A DNA stretch of 64,000 nt from Buddleja alternifolia (GCA_019426215.1 CM033399.1:37544729-37608728); one strand, 5' to 3'. Counted from the stretch's first letter, positions 22,663 through 34,747 are shown. Translations and numbers: made by a program. Notes: generated by a model not told the origin, from the sequence alone.

Positions 22663-23107
22663 CAGGGGCGGATCTAAGTTTTAGTAAGGGGGAGGGGGCA
22701 GTGCCCCCACTGCATTTTTTTTTAAAAAATATATACAAATTTTTTAATTTTAATTTCTAAATTACATTAATGCCCCACTCAAATTATTAAATGCCCCCCT
22801 CAATTTTGAAAATTCATTTTTTTACCTTACAAAATTTTTTATATTTGAATTTCGCCCCCCCAAAGTAAAAAAATATCACGTTTTCTCCCTTTATTTTGAG
22901 TTCGCCCCCTCCAAAACCCAAAATTCTGGCTATAACAAAAGAGGTATAAAAGTATAAATTATGTCAAAAGTTGTAATTGAACCTAATTAGTTATTATATT
23001 TCCCCCCATAAATATAGCGTACCGTACCTCGGGGGACAAGCCCCCCGCACCCCCCTCAGTAAAATTCCTAGTGCCCCCACTGACCTCATTTTCTGGATCC
23101 GCCACTG
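22663..23107. mobile_element. hAT-type MITE nested in the microsatellite
   Basis: 445 bp with terminal inverted repeats CAGGGGCGGATCTAAGTTTT (left) and CAGTGGCGGATCCAGAAAAT (right, reversed). A perfect 8-bp target duplication TATATGCG is present at 22655-22662 and 23108-23115. The interior is rich in GCCCCC tracts. There is no coding capacity. Confidence 0.9.
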
Positions 23108-23555
23108 TATATGCGTGTGTGTGTGTAATTTTGCATGTGTGGACTGTGTGTGTGCATGAGGGTGGGATGGGGTGGAGAGGGGAGCTGGGGTGGGGGTGGG
23201 GAAGATGATACTGTTCCCCATCGCCCCTCATTTTTTCTTTTTCCTTTTCAATTTTTATTAAATTTATAGAATTAAGTTTATTAAAATACTTTTTTTAATA
23301 AAAATGATTATTAAAATAACTATTTTAATAAAAATACTATATTGAGGGTAATTTGGTAAAAAAACAACTCCAAATCAGTCAAAATTCCCAAATTTTCCAG
23401 CCAAATTCAATTTTTGAGTGCAATTTGTACCAAAATTACCGATTTTTGCAAGTTAATGTACCCAAATTGCCAGTAGGCCAACTTAAAGTACTAAAAAATT
23501 GTGCACGCCAACATAGTGTATGAATGTTGCAATTTTTCCTACATTGTGAACATAA

Positions 23556-23973
23556 GGCTCTGTTTAGATGTGTTTTCATTTCATTTTCAACCGTCATTTT
23601 CTAAAATGTATGGAGGAATGAGTTTTTTGATTTTTGTGTGAGAAAAGTGAAAAAAATAGGTGTGTTTGGTTGTGTTTCTAAAAATGGTTGAAACTGATGA
23701 TTGTGATGTATGAAATTATTGAAAAATAATGATTAGATGAATAGTGTTGAGTTTAAAAATTTAAAGGGGATGAGAGAGAAAGGTAATAAAAATTGAAAGG
23801 AGACGAGAGAAGAAAAGTGATAAAAAGAAATTGTGAGATAAGTGATGTGAAATGTAACTTTAAAGAAATGATTGAAATTTATTGGAACATAAAAACGAGA
23901 ATGAAAATGAGAATATTTTCAGTTAAAAATAATGTAAAGTGTGAGTAATTTGAAAAAACAAACAAACAGGCCC
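23556..23973. mobile_element. Tourist-like (PIF/Harbinger) MITE
   Basis: 418 bp. The left end is GGCTCTGTTTAGATGTGTTT and the right end reversed is GGGCCTGTTTGTTTG. Target duplication TAA lies at 23553-23555 and 23974-23976. It is related to the copy at 1562-2035, and its left end matches the right end of that copy. Confidence 0.8.
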
Positions 23974-23989
23974 TAAACATTTCCTCACA

Positions 23990-24940
23990 ATAGATGTGAC
24001 ATATATATATACACACTAGAAAGTATCACGTGCGATGCATGTGGTCGTATAATGAGTAGTTAAATTGAAGTAAATAATTATAAAATTAATAATTGTGTAT
24101 GTCACGAGTCTTTGTAAATATAATTAGTTTATTGACAAATAAATTTAATTATTATTTTATTAATAGTTGTTTAAGAAAATATATGATTACTTTTTGTATA
24201 TTTCTGATAATGTTTTGCTTATTTGTTTAAATATCATCTCGATTTCTTGACAAAAACAACATTATTATTTTCTAGCATATTCATAGATATGATTATCAAT
24301 CTATGTATTTTTTTTATAATTTTCAACTAATATCGCATTTTCTTCTTTGTACTCTACATAAAAAGATCCATTTCTTTATTTGTTCCATCACTTTTATTCA
24401 TAATGAAAATAATATATCATCAATTTTCAAAGTTCTATATGCTGTAACATATAGAGTATATTTTGTTATGATATTATTAAAAAATGTAAATATAATATTA
24501 ATAAGAATACTCATCTGTATGAATCTTTTCAAAATTATATATATATATATATATATAATACATTCTACTTTCACTCTATTACTTATTTTTTTTCAAGTAC
24601 ACTTTTTTATATTTGTTATTCATTCTAATACTTCAAGTATATATGAACTTTTAGACATAGGATGATAAATGTGCAAGTATGTTCTAGTTTTAACTCCCGT
24701 GTCTTTATATACATATACTAAAAGAATTTAATAAATATTTTTAAGAAGCAAAATACTTGTGTAAATGATTTGCTTTTAAATTAAATATAAAATACGTCAT
24801 ATTCTAATAAAATTCAATATATGACTTTATTTTCAAGCACAATCTATTTTAATTTTATTATTCATTCTAATATCGGGAACATGTAAACTTCTAGATATAG
24901 CATGATAATCTATTTGTGCAAGCATATGTTGAAATAGGAT
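23990..24940. other. Very AT-rich intergenic DNA
   Basis: Includes a TA run at about 24537-24557. A 120-codon frame at 24303-24665 is low-complexity Ile/Phe/Leu and is not believed. No gene is seen. Confidence 0.5.
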
Positions 24941-24944
24941 GATA

Positions 24945-25125
24945 AAATTTGTGGATTTTGAGCCAAAATCCCCCAATTTCAGTCAAAATCCTCAAATTTT
25001 CTGACCAAATTTAAATTTCCGGTGCAATTTGTACCAAAATTGTCAATAGACCAACTTAAAGTACTAAACAAACGTGCACGTCAACATATATAGTATATAT
25101 GAATGTTGCAATTTTTCCTAATAAT
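24945..25125. repeat. Solo terminal repeat of the Mutator-like family
   Basis: Matches the right end of the 22166-23541 element (CCGGTGCAATTTGTACCAAAA, GACCAACTTAAAGTACTAAA, TGAATGTTGCAATTTTTCCT). No partner end was found nearby, so this is a truncated or solo end. Confidence 0.65.
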
Positions 25126-25399
25126 TCTAATGATATGTGGTATTAGTTTCATATACGCTAGCTGCTAATGTTTTATCTAAAGAAAATGTTAAATAAACAT
25201 GAGTAATTTCTATTTCCTATATATTTCGATTGTTTTCAAACAGTTAATTAAAAACGCATGCAGTCAAGATTCGGCGGCAAGAAATATTGCTTGCACGGAA
25301 GGTAGCTACTATATATCAACTCAGCGTTAATATTATTACAGTAATCATTAATGGTACACAAGAATAGAAAATGTGATCTTATCTTACAATAATCTCAAC

Positions 25400-25407
25400 T
25401 ATAAATA
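25400..25407 (+). promoter_or_regulatory. TATA box of the P450 gene
   Basis: TATAAATA sits 88 bp upstream of the ATG at 25488 and is followed by an A/C-rich leader, a normal plant core promoter layout. Confidence 0.65.
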
Positions 25408-25487
25408 CAGGCCAAAGTTTGTGCTAATATTTCATCAAATTAAACACACAAACAAGATATAAATATCTATATATCTATCTGTACACA

Positions 25488-27081
25488 ATGGAGATCCAAC
25501 TTCCCTTCAGCTTCACCACTCTCATGCTATTTTCATCTTTCATCTTCTTACTATTAATTAATATATGGAAGAAATCGAAATCCCATAAGAAATACGTGAA
25601 ATTACCACCAAGCCCTCCAGAGCTGCCTGTGATAGGCCACCTCCACCACATGGTGGGCGGGCTACCACACCATGTACTCACCAAACTAAACCAGAAATAC
25701 GGACCCATCTTGTATTTGAAGTTGGGAGACGTTTCTGCAGTCGTGATTTCTTCGCGCGAGGCTGCGAAAGAGGTCTTGAAAGTTCAAGACCCTGCGTGCG
25801 CAAATAAGCCCGAAACCATCGGCATTAAGATCATGTGGTACGATTACAAGGACATAATCTTTAGTCCCTATAATGAATACTGGAGGCAAATGCGCAAAAT
25901 TTGCATTTTGGAGCTGCTCAGTGCTAGAAATGTCAAATCTTTCGGGTTTATCAGGCAAGATGAGGCTTCACGTCTCGTCGAATCTGTTAAATCGTCATCC
26001 GGAGAAGCCATCAATCTGACTGAAAAAGTATTTGCTTTCACGAGTTCGATCACATGTAGGGCTGCGTTTGGTAAAGTATTAAGGGACCGCGACACACTTA
26101 TAGCCATGTTCAGAAAGGCGATTCCCGTGGCAGGAGGATTTGATTTGGCTGATTTATTTCCGTCTAACAAGTTTTTACATGTTCTCAGTTGGAACAAGTA
26201 CAAGTTGCAAAGGATGCGCCATAAGCTTGATGAAATTCTTGACGGAATCGTTGAAGAACATAAATTGAAGCAAAGTGGTGAGTTTGGGGGAGAAGATATA
26301 TTAGATGTTTTGCTCAGAATGCAGAATAATCGAGAACTCGAATCTCCCATTACTAGTGACAATATCAAAGCTGTCGTTTTTGTAAGTGATTTTCGGTTTC
26401 TTAAACTATCAAATTAAAGACTAAATATTATGTTTGGTTGTTGATGTGTGATATAACTTGTAGGATATGTTCACAGCTGGCACCGAAACCTCGTCTAGTA
26501 CTATTGATTGGACCATGGCAGAACTCATGAAAAATCCACGTGTAATGGAGAAGGTACAAGCGGAAGTAAGACAAGCCTGTGAAGGAAAGAAGATAATAGA
26601 AGAAAACGACATCCAAAAACTAAAATACTTAAAATTGGTGATTAAAGAAACTTTTAGATTGCACCCTCCAGCCCCATTGCTCCCCAGAGCATGTAGAGAT
26701 GAATGCATAGTTGATGGTTATTCAATACCTCTCAAATCCAGAGTCATGGTTAATATCTGGTCCATGGGTAGGGATCCCGAATATTGGCATGAACCCGAAA
26801 GCTTTCAACCCGAAAGATTCGAGAATAACTCGATAGATTTTTTAGGGAATCACTTTGAATATCTTCCGTTCGGTGCAGGAAAAAGGATGTGTCCTGGTAT
26901 GAATTTTGGCTTAGCAAATGTTGAACTTCCTTTGGCTCAACTTCTCTACCATTTTGATTGGGAGATGCCGAAAGGAATGACTCATTCAGATGTAGACATG
27001 ACAGAGACACAAGGTATTAGTGTCTCAAGAAAGAATGGTCTTTTCCTTGTTCCCACAATCCACAATCCTTCCACTGAGTAA
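25488..27081 (+). CDS. Cytochrome P450, CYP71 clan, CYP71D-like
   Basis: Microsomal haem-thiolate monooxygenase. Two exons, 25488-26381 and 26464-27081, give 503 aa. The 82-bp phase-0 intron falls just before the I-helix, the position shared by CYP71-clan genes. Features in order: N-terminal membrane anchor (about 8-28); proline hinge [18 protein letters not shown] in the C helix; AGTET oxygen-binding motif at 303-307; ETFR (E360, R363); PERF; and the haem loop [11 protein letters not shown] with C441. The stretches [24 protein letters not shown] and [11 protein letters not shown] are very like mint limonene hydroxylases (CYP71D13/15/18). A terpenoid hydroxylase is therefore likely, but the substrate cannot be assigned. 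No terpene synthase lies in the window. All catalytic motifs are intact. Confidence 0.95.
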
Positions 27082-27329
27082 TGATAAATCTTAGTGCTCG
27101 GAGATAGAAATCTCAATTCTCAAATAATTTTTAAGGGCAACTGAATAAATAAAGTAGTTTTGTACTACATTTTAAGCTCTCAGAACTCTCTTTCTCCTTT
27201 TGGTAATTAATGTAATGAGTGATGTAATTGTCTTTCTCTCATAAAAATAAATGTCTTTCTTCGAGCTACATTTGCGATATGGAAAATTCTACCACAAATT
27301 TGGTGGGGTTGAATTCTAGTGTAAGTCAT

Positions 27330-28000
27330 TTTTAGGCTCGAGCTCGATTATACTTTTTCGAGCTCGAGCTTGAGCTCAAACTCGACGAGCCTCATTTTCT
27401 AAGGCTCGAGTTCAAGCTCGAAGTAGATGAGCTGAGCTCGAGCTCGAGCTTGAAGTAAAAAATAATTTAATTTTTTTTAGAAAATAAAATAAATTCTGCT
27501 TTTTAACTTATAACAATACGTTAATAATGTATAGCATACATTATTCACATATACAATAAGTATTATTAAGATAAATAATAATTAAATATCTTATATTCAA
27601 TAAGTATTTAGAAAATAGAGGAGAGTGTCATGAAAACATGATTTCATTAAATTATTTTATAGAAAAGTATATCATATCAACTAAAATATATAATCTTATA
27701 ATTGTTGTTGTTGTTATTGTTGTGCACGATTTAAATGAATAGAAAAAAAAACTTAAATATTATTAAACTATGTTGTATATAAAATTGCAAGTATTATTTT
27801 TATGAAATGTGAGTATTTTTAGACATATATTAAAAATTAATAAAAAAAATAATAAAAGTTCACGAGCCTGCTCATGAGCATATGAACAACTATAAGTGAG
27901 CTCGAGCTCGACTCAAGAAAAAGCTCGAGCTCGAGCTGAGCTCCAGTCGAGCCGACTCACCATGCTCATGAGCCGGCTCGGCTCACCTTACACCCCTAAT
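27330..28000. repeat. GAGCTCGA-rich repeat, possible hAT-type element
   Basis: Both ends are dense in GAGCTCGAGCTCGAGCT, which is self-complementary, around an AT-rich core. The right end reads GGCTCGGCTCACCTTACACC and then CCTAA, like the TAGGGGTGTAAACGAGCC ends of a common plant repeat class. Boundaries and target duplication are not fixed. Confidence 0.5.
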
Positions 28001-28033
28001 ATTTACAGTTTGATTGGTTATAAAATAATTGAA

Positions 28034-28518
28034 TGATGGGTTTGGTGGAGTCGGATCAAAATAGAGTCATGAAGAGGAGCCAAGATTCTGGTCATGTGGC
28101 GCCATGGGGCCAAGACAAAAATCAGCCACTGGAGGAGTGGTGCCACAGGGTGGGTAAATTTTTTCAGTATGCGTTTTTGACGGATTTTTCGCGCTTTGGA
28201 CGGTTTTTTGGCGTGTTTCGAGTCCTAATTTGATTGGAATTGTTTTCTATTGTGATAAAAATTATTTCCTAGTTGTTTAGGATTGATATTCCTAATTTGT
28301 TTGGGTTTAGCCTTCTGAATCATTATAAATATGAGAACTCTTTTTTTAATTGATTGATTCACTTTGAAAGAAATAAAGATGTGGTCTAGGTTGGCTCATA
28401 GATGTAGGCGAGTTATGTCGAACCATATTAAAATTCTAGTATCGTTATCTTCATGTTTAGGCTTAGATTTACTATTTTTTGATTATTTCTTCTTGCTCTG
28501 CTGCTACCAGCCATAACA
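28034..28518 (+). repeat. 5' LTR
   Basis: 485 bp. Shares AGTCGGATCAAAATAG, TTTTTTCAGTA, GAGTCCTAATTTGATTGGAA, AGAAATAAAGATGT and CGTTATCTTCATG with the 3' LTR. The sequence ATTATAAATATGAGAAC may be its TATA region. Confidence 0.85.
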
Positions 28519-29690
28519 ACTGGAACCAGAGCCATAGGTTGCAAATTTAGATGACGTCCTAAATCTAGATCTATAGGGAAGCGTTTTTGGTTAAATGCGA
28601 ATTTCGTCATGAGAACAATGGTAGAAGATGGAAGAATAGTCAAGCTCAATAATTCCGTTGCATGGAGCACGAATTGAGGTCGTGGTGAAGCCAGAAAAAA
28701 TGATAGAGGAGGATGAGATCGGTTAGATCGCCAATCAAAGAGGAGTAATCCCATTGAACGTTAACGAGAAAAGGTTAAAAAATCATGGTGCAAGCAGATA
28801 GGCAGATTCGCAGCAGCAGAGGTAGATTTGTGTTGCCAGGTGGGTAGACACGAAACCAGTGGGAGCAGTTGTCATACCGGAGATAGATCCGTAGAGCTAG
28901 AGGTCAGAGAGCAAATCCATATTTTCGAGAGGGAGAGAACAATTAGCTAGATCGAGGGGGCAGAGTTACGTGGCCAAGAAAGTAAATCCATCGAGCCAGA
29001 GGTTAGAGTGACAGAATCTGTAATCGAGAGGGTAGAGACGTGTAGTCGATAGATCAGAGGGTAGGGTTTTGTAGGCATGACCACGTAGAGAGAAACCATG
29101 GAGGCAAGATGTGAAGCTGGGTAGGCAGAGTCATGGAGTCGTGGGGGGTTTTTTTTAGCAGAGGGATGTGACATAGCTTGTGGAGTGGGAGCTTGAGCAG
29201 ATGTGTCAATGACCCGGATTGGCCATTGAAAAATTAAGTAGGCGGATGGATAAGACATAGCTCATGCAGGGGCAGAGGGCAGATATGTGAGGGATCCGAG
29301 ATTGCCGTTGAAAGAAGTCCTTGGTGGAAGGATGTCAGTGGACGGGTTGACCGAGACGGTTTGGGTTGTGATGAATTTCGGGTTTTGGAGTAACCTATAT
29401 CTGAGGGTCAGTTGGACCGGGATGGATATGCCACGGTATTCAGGAGTTGGTTGATCACCAAAAGAATAGGGTCGTGGCAAGGGCTCAAAGAGAGGGAACG
29501 ATGTTCACAGAGTGAGTTCATCAAGTGGGTGAGACTAGAGGATTAATGAATTGATGAGACATGGAGAGGTCTCGGGATTTGATCTCCATTGGATTTGGGG
29601 ATGTGTCGACTAGATTGGGGTTCACTTAGGAAAAGTGAAATGGTGGTTCTAGTTGAGTTCGATTATTTTGATCAGTCTCCAAGTGAAAGT

Positions 29691-30229
29691 TGATGGGCTT
29701 GGTGGAGTCGGATCAAAATAGGGTTATAAAGAGGAGCCAAAATATAGCTAATTAAGAAAGGTCAGGGTTGACCGGGGTCACGAAGGAAGTTAAAAGGCGA
29801 AAAAATTGGAGCCAAGGAAAAAAATCAGCCACTGGAGGTGTGGCGCCACAGCGCCACGGGGCGGGCAGATTTTTTCAGTACGCGTTTTTGATAGGTTTTT
29901 CGCATTTTGGGCGGTTTTTTTGGCATGTTTTGAGTCCTAATTTGATTGGAATTATTTTCTATTGTGATAGAAATTATTCCCTAGTTATTTAGGATTGATA
30001 TTCTTAATTTATTAGGGTTTAGGTTTTTTCACCATTATAAATATAAGAATTCTCTTTGTAATTGATTGATTCACTTTGAAAGAAATAAAGATGTAGTATA
30101 GGTTGGTTTGTAAATGTAGGCAAGTTATGCGGAACCACATTAAAATTACGTGTCGTTATCTTCATGCTTAGGCTTAGATTTATTGTTTCTTAATTATTTC
30201 TTCGTGCTCTGGTGCTACCATCCCTAACA
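29691..30229 (+). repeat. 3' LTR
   Basis: 539 bp, about 54 bp longer than the 5' LTR. The difference is mainly a segment near 29745-29815 (GGTCAGGGTTGACCGGGGTC) that the 5' LTR lacks. The many differences between the two LTRs show the insertion is not recent. Confidence 0.85.
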
Positions 30230-30234
30230 TTGAA

Positions 30235-30526
30235 TTACCCTTGGAATTGGCCAAACTTGATCCCGGGGTTAGAATTTCAGATGTTGACAAATGACTTTGG
30301 TTCTAATATTGATAAAATTACAAAATTAGTCATGTAGTCACGGGAGGCCGCAAAATTGGTCTCATAAATTATAGCACTGGCAATATAGGGACAAAAATTA
30401 TTAAATTTCGCGCACTGAAGATGAATTCGACTGTAGTTCTTTAATTTGGCCGCAGTTAGTCACATGCCATTCAGCGTGTATGTGAGCCATCAAAATTAGG
30501 GATTTTCTAATATTTTGTCCAGATTT
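30235..30526. other. Intergenic DNA between LTR element and LINE
   Basis: No gene. It carries AAATTAGTC-type words and ends in the left copy of the LINE target duplication. Confidence 0.5.
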
Positions 30527-30552
30527 TTTTTGAAAGGAAACGATAAGATATA

Positions 30553-33500
30553 TTACTTAGAAAGTAAGGAATCAGATAAAAGAAGGTCGAGAGTTTGGGC
30601 CGGTAACTCAAGAACAGGCTCTTGAATTACCACCATTGCTCTAGCAAGAGAATGAGCAATTACATTACCTAAGCGCTTAACGAAGGAAAAAGAAAGCGAA
30701 GGAAAGGACAAAGCAAAAGAACGAGCCTCTTGGAAGATAGCCCCAAGAGGCGAAAGGTCTCTATCCGAGCTGCGAAGTTTGTTAATGATATTAAGGCGGT
30801 TCCCTTCCAAAACAACTCTGTCCCACCCTTCTCTATGAGCCAGGTGAATAGCTTCAACTGCAACCAAAGCCTCGACATGATCCGGAGATGTAACAAAAGC
30901 CAAACGATGACAACTCCAAGCCACACAAGAACCCGATGAATCTCTGCCAACCGCCCCAACACTGCCAACCGCCCCAACACCCATACAACCAAAAGTTTCT
31001 GAAAAAGCTCCATCAAAATTAACTTTAAAACAGCCATCTCTAGGCGCAACCCAAGATCCAGCAGAAACAGAGCACACAATCGAAGGATTCAGGACTAAAG
31101 CTTCCTGGAAAGAGTGCAGAAAGGCCTTAGCTGAACAAACTAAACCATCTGGGTTAAGAGAACAATTATCCATGAGTAACGTATTGTGGTTGTACCACAA
31201 GTACCAACAAATAACCAAGAAGAAATGATAATGATATGGTTCCAATGCTAAATGCAACTCTCGAAACCAAGATAAGATATCACCTCCCCACACAGCTAAG
31301 GCAATCCACAGAATATTAGATAAGGCCCAAACTTGACGAGAAAATAGACAAGAGAAAAGAGTATGGCCAATATCCTCATGATCCAGTTGGCAAAACGGAC
31401 AAGAGCCAGGGACATCAATTTTTCGTTTCAGTAAATTAGAACCTGTAGGCAGCGCATTAAGACAGGCTTTCCAACCAATTTTTTTTACCTTAGGCGGGAT
31501 CTTAGCACGCCAAATAAAGTCCCACGCTTTCGGATTAGCAACAATGTATGGTTGGGTCGAAGAAGTCAGGGCAAAATGCATTGTAAAATCCCGAGCTAGA
31601 CGGTAGGCGCTGTGCACAGCAAATTAACCATTCTTAGTGTAGTGCCAAACAATGCAGTCCTCAGAATTAGGCGGGCCTAGAGGAATCCGATGAATAATTT
31701 GAGCATCATCTGGCTCAAAAATTTCATCTAACAGGTTGTTATCCCACCAGCCTGTGTTCGGGTCAATTAATTGTCTCACTTTAGCATCAATAGGCAGAGT
31801 GTTCTGGATGGTGTGTTTCATCTAACAGGTTGTTATCCCACCAGCCTGTGTTCGGGTCAATTAATTGTCTCACTTTAGCATCAATAGGCAGAGTGTTCTG
31901 GATGGTGTGAACACAAAAGTCCCCTGGTCTAGGCAGCCACCGGGAAGTCCAAATTCTGAGTTTGTTGTTGTTACCCACTCGCCATCTAACCCCCTCAAAC
32001 AAAAGCACTTGAGCCGACATAATGCTTTTCCAAGTAAACGACGGATTGGAACCCAAATCTGCCTCAAAAAAAGAAGTTCCATAAAAGTATTTTGCTCAGA
32101 AGACTCTAGCCATCAGACACTCCGGGTTTTGGATAATCCTCCAACCCTGTTTAGCCAACATCGCAGTATTGAAATCCCTAAGAGCTCGAAACCCCACACC
32201 TCCCTCACATTTATCTCGACAAAGTTTATCCCAAGCGATCCAATGGGTCTTTCTTGTGTCCTTGTGATGCCGCCAAAAGTTAGCCATACTAGATTCAATC
32301 TCGCTTAGAAGAGTTTTAGGTAGTTTGAAACATGACATAGCATAAGTGGGAATCGCTTGGACAACTGCTTTGAGAAGGACTTTTTTACCCGCCTGGGACA
32401 GAAACTTAGCATTCCAAGACTGAAATCTCGCAATCACCCTATCCCGAATAGAAGCAAAAACCTCGCGTTTTTACTTGCCCACCACAGAAGGTAACCCGAG
32501 ATATTTATCATGTTTCTCAACTACCTCGACACCCAAAATTCCCGCCAACGAATCCCTAACATCCATCGGTGTATTCTTGCTGAAGACCATAGAAGACTTA
32601 TCCAAATTAATCTATTGACCCGAGGCCGACTCAAACTTCTGAAGGATATCTTGAATGCTATGGAAAGCCGCTTCCATCGCCTGCATATAAATAACAGTAT
32701 CATCCGCGAAGAGAAGATGTGAGATTCTTGGCGCATGTTTAGAAATTGCCACCCCTCTAATAGCACCTCTCCGTTCTTCAGCCTGCACCATATAACTCAA
32801 GATCTCTGCTACAAAAAGAAACAGGTAAGGCGATAAGGGGTCTCCTTGACGGATTCCCCTTTGAGGTAGTAAATAACCAAATTGAGTTCCTGTAAGCATC
32901 ACTGAGTATGAGACAGAAGTAATACAAATCATGATAAGATCAATAATATCCCGGTGAAACCCTAACCTCACAAGAACCTTTTTGATGAAGACCCACTCGA
33001 CCCTATCATAGGCCTTGCTCATATCAAGCTTAATCGCAACATAGTCGTCATGACCCGAAGTTTTATTTTTCAGAAAGTGATTAATCTCGTATGACACTAA
33101 GATGTTGTCAGAAATCAGACGACCGGGGACAAAAGCTGATTGGGTCTCCTAGAAGATATTGTTAAAAAATGGCTTAATCCTATTAGCAATAGTTTTGGAG
33201 GACAATTTGTAGACGACATTACATAAGCTAATGGGACGAAAATGAGCCACAGTCTCGGGTTGTTCACACTTAGGGATCAAAACAATATGGGTAAAATTCA
33301 TCTTAGGCATAAAGATTTTATCATTACGAAGTTTGAGAACACATCGCGTGATATCATGGCCAACAATATGCCAAAATTTTTGGTAAAAAATGGGGGACAT
33401 TCCATCAGGGCCAGGGGATTTGAGGGGATGCATAAGAGAAAGGGAGAAAGTTACCTCGTCTGCAGTATAATCAGGGCACATGGCAGAGTTCATCTCCTCG

Positions 33501-34747
33501 GTAACTTTGGAATTCACATCTCGTAGCACCTCTTCAAGATCATTATCAGTGGGCTGCACAGAGGTAAAGATCGCACGAAAGTAACTCAGAATAATGTTCT
33601 GAACCTCACCCTCCCTATCCTGCCAATTTCCCACCTCATCTTTGAGTTTAAGAATTGAATTTCGTCGCCTCCTTTCTGTCGCACATGAGTGAAAGAATTG
33701 GGTATTTCTGTCTCCGTCTTTCATCCACAAGGCTTTGCTCCGTTGCATCCATTGAGTTTCCTCTTGTGCTCTAAGTTCCTCAAGCTCAGTTTTCATAAGG
33801 GCCTCAGAATGCTTCGTTGTTGCCGTGATCACACCCTTTCTAATTGCAACTAACTGCTCTTCCAACTCATTGATGTGCTTCTTTTTGTCACCAACTCCCA
33901 TTCGGTTCCAGTTTAGTAACCCGAGCCTACAATTTTTTATATTGTTCCAAGCAAGATTAGTCTCATCAAGAGTAGAATCTGATTTCCAAGCATCTCTAAT
34001 GACTCTCTCGCACTCGCTTGAACGCAACCACGCTGCCTCAAATCTGAACCGTCTCTTCTTTTTTGGTTGGGTAGGAAGTTTCGGTGGAACAAGCTGAATA
34101 CGAAGGACACAATGGTCTGAAGAACTCGTAGGGAGATGTGAAACCTTCGTATCAGGGTAAGAATTCACCCAAGCAGAGTTACTACAAGCCCTATCAATTC
34201 TCAATCGAACCGTGTTCGGGGCCTCCCAATTATTATTCCATGTGAGTTTATCCCCGTGGAAACCGAGGTCATGTAAATCTGCCCTATCCAGCGCTTCCCT
34301 GAAGTTCCTCATCTGCCATAATGGGCGGGGTCGACAACCCTCCTTTTCATCCGAGGAGATAATTTCATTAAAATCCCCTGCAATTAACCATCTAGAATTA
34401 CCCTGTCTGCTTAAATGTTTCATCAGACGCCAAGATTCTTTCCGAAGCCCTGTAACCGGATTACCGTAAAACCCCGTAAATCTCCAGAATTGTGCATCAT
34501 CACTCAAATAAACCTTAGAATCAATATGAGATGAAGACATAGATTGGAGGACCACATCACAACGTTTATCCCACAGTAATGCTAACCCGCCACCGATACC
34601 CACTGAATCGACATTAACACTACTCATATTAAGTCTGCTCTTCAATCTTTCAATGTACTTTTTCTTACATTTGGTCTCCGAAAGGAAAACCAACGAGGGG
34701 TTGTGGAAACGAACGAGTTCCACCAAAAAAATTGTGGAAACTAGCAT
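30553..34747 (-). pseudogene. LINE ORF2: endonuclease, reverse transcriptase, RNase H (broken)
   Basis: One reading frame can be followed from 34747 to the terminal stop at 30553, interrupted by five in-frame stops (33149-33151 TAG, 32612-32614 TAG, 32471-32473 TAA, 32096-32098 TGA, 31624-31626 TAA) and by a 94-bp tandem duplication that shifts frame. Domains: APE-type endonuclease (LSETKCKK, GDFNEI, SSDHCVLRI); reverse transcriptase ([38 protein letters not shown], catalytic LLFADDT); zf-RVT (GSCPFCQLDHEDIGHTLFSC); and RNase H (VNFDGAF, VEALVAVEAI, NVIAHSLAR). The protein would normally be the whole retrotransposition enzyme. This copy cannot make it. Confidence 0.9.
31722..31909. repeat. 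94-bp perfect tandem duplication inside the LINE
   Basis: 31722-31815 and 31816-31909 are the same sequence (TTTCATCTAACAGG to GGATGGTGTG). Since 94 is not a multiple of three it shifts the LINE frame. Identity suggests a recent event. Confidence 0.9.

Larger units (their letters stand above)
22166..23541. mobile_element. Mutator-like element with ~220-bp terminal inverted repeats
   Basis: The left end (about 22166-22390) and right end (about 23330-23541) are inverted copies. They share GGTAAAAATTGCAATATTC (left) versus GGAAAAATTGCAACATTC (right, reversed), TTTAAGTTGG, CAATTTGGGTACATTAA and AAATTTGGGAATT. Flanking 9-mers ACATTGCGG and ACATTGTGA are similar, as a diverged Mutator-type 9-bp target duplication would be. 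There is no transposase. The middle holds C-rich and TG/TA simple repeats and a nested hAT MITE. Confidence 0.7.
28034..30229 (+). mobile_element. Non-autonomous LTR retrotransposon, complete
   Basis: Direct long terminal repeats at 28034-28518 and 29691-30229, both starting TGATGGG and ending AACA, with a 5-bp target duplication TTGAA at 28029-28033 and 30230-30234. Just inside the left LTR, ACTGGAACCAGAGCC resembles a primer-binding site for initiator tRNA-Met. The 1.17-kb interior has no gag, protease, integrase or reverse transcriptase. At 2.2 kb it is larger than a TRIM and smaller than a LARD. Confidence 0.9.

Noticed and set aside
22432..23231. Several short open frames on both strands
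   Set aside because: They run through TG/TA and C-rich simple repeats and a MITE; composition is low-complexity.
24303..24665. 120-codon plus-strand frame
   Set aside because: Ile/Phe/Leu-rich translation of AT-rich DNA with a TA microsatellite; no start context and no recognised content.
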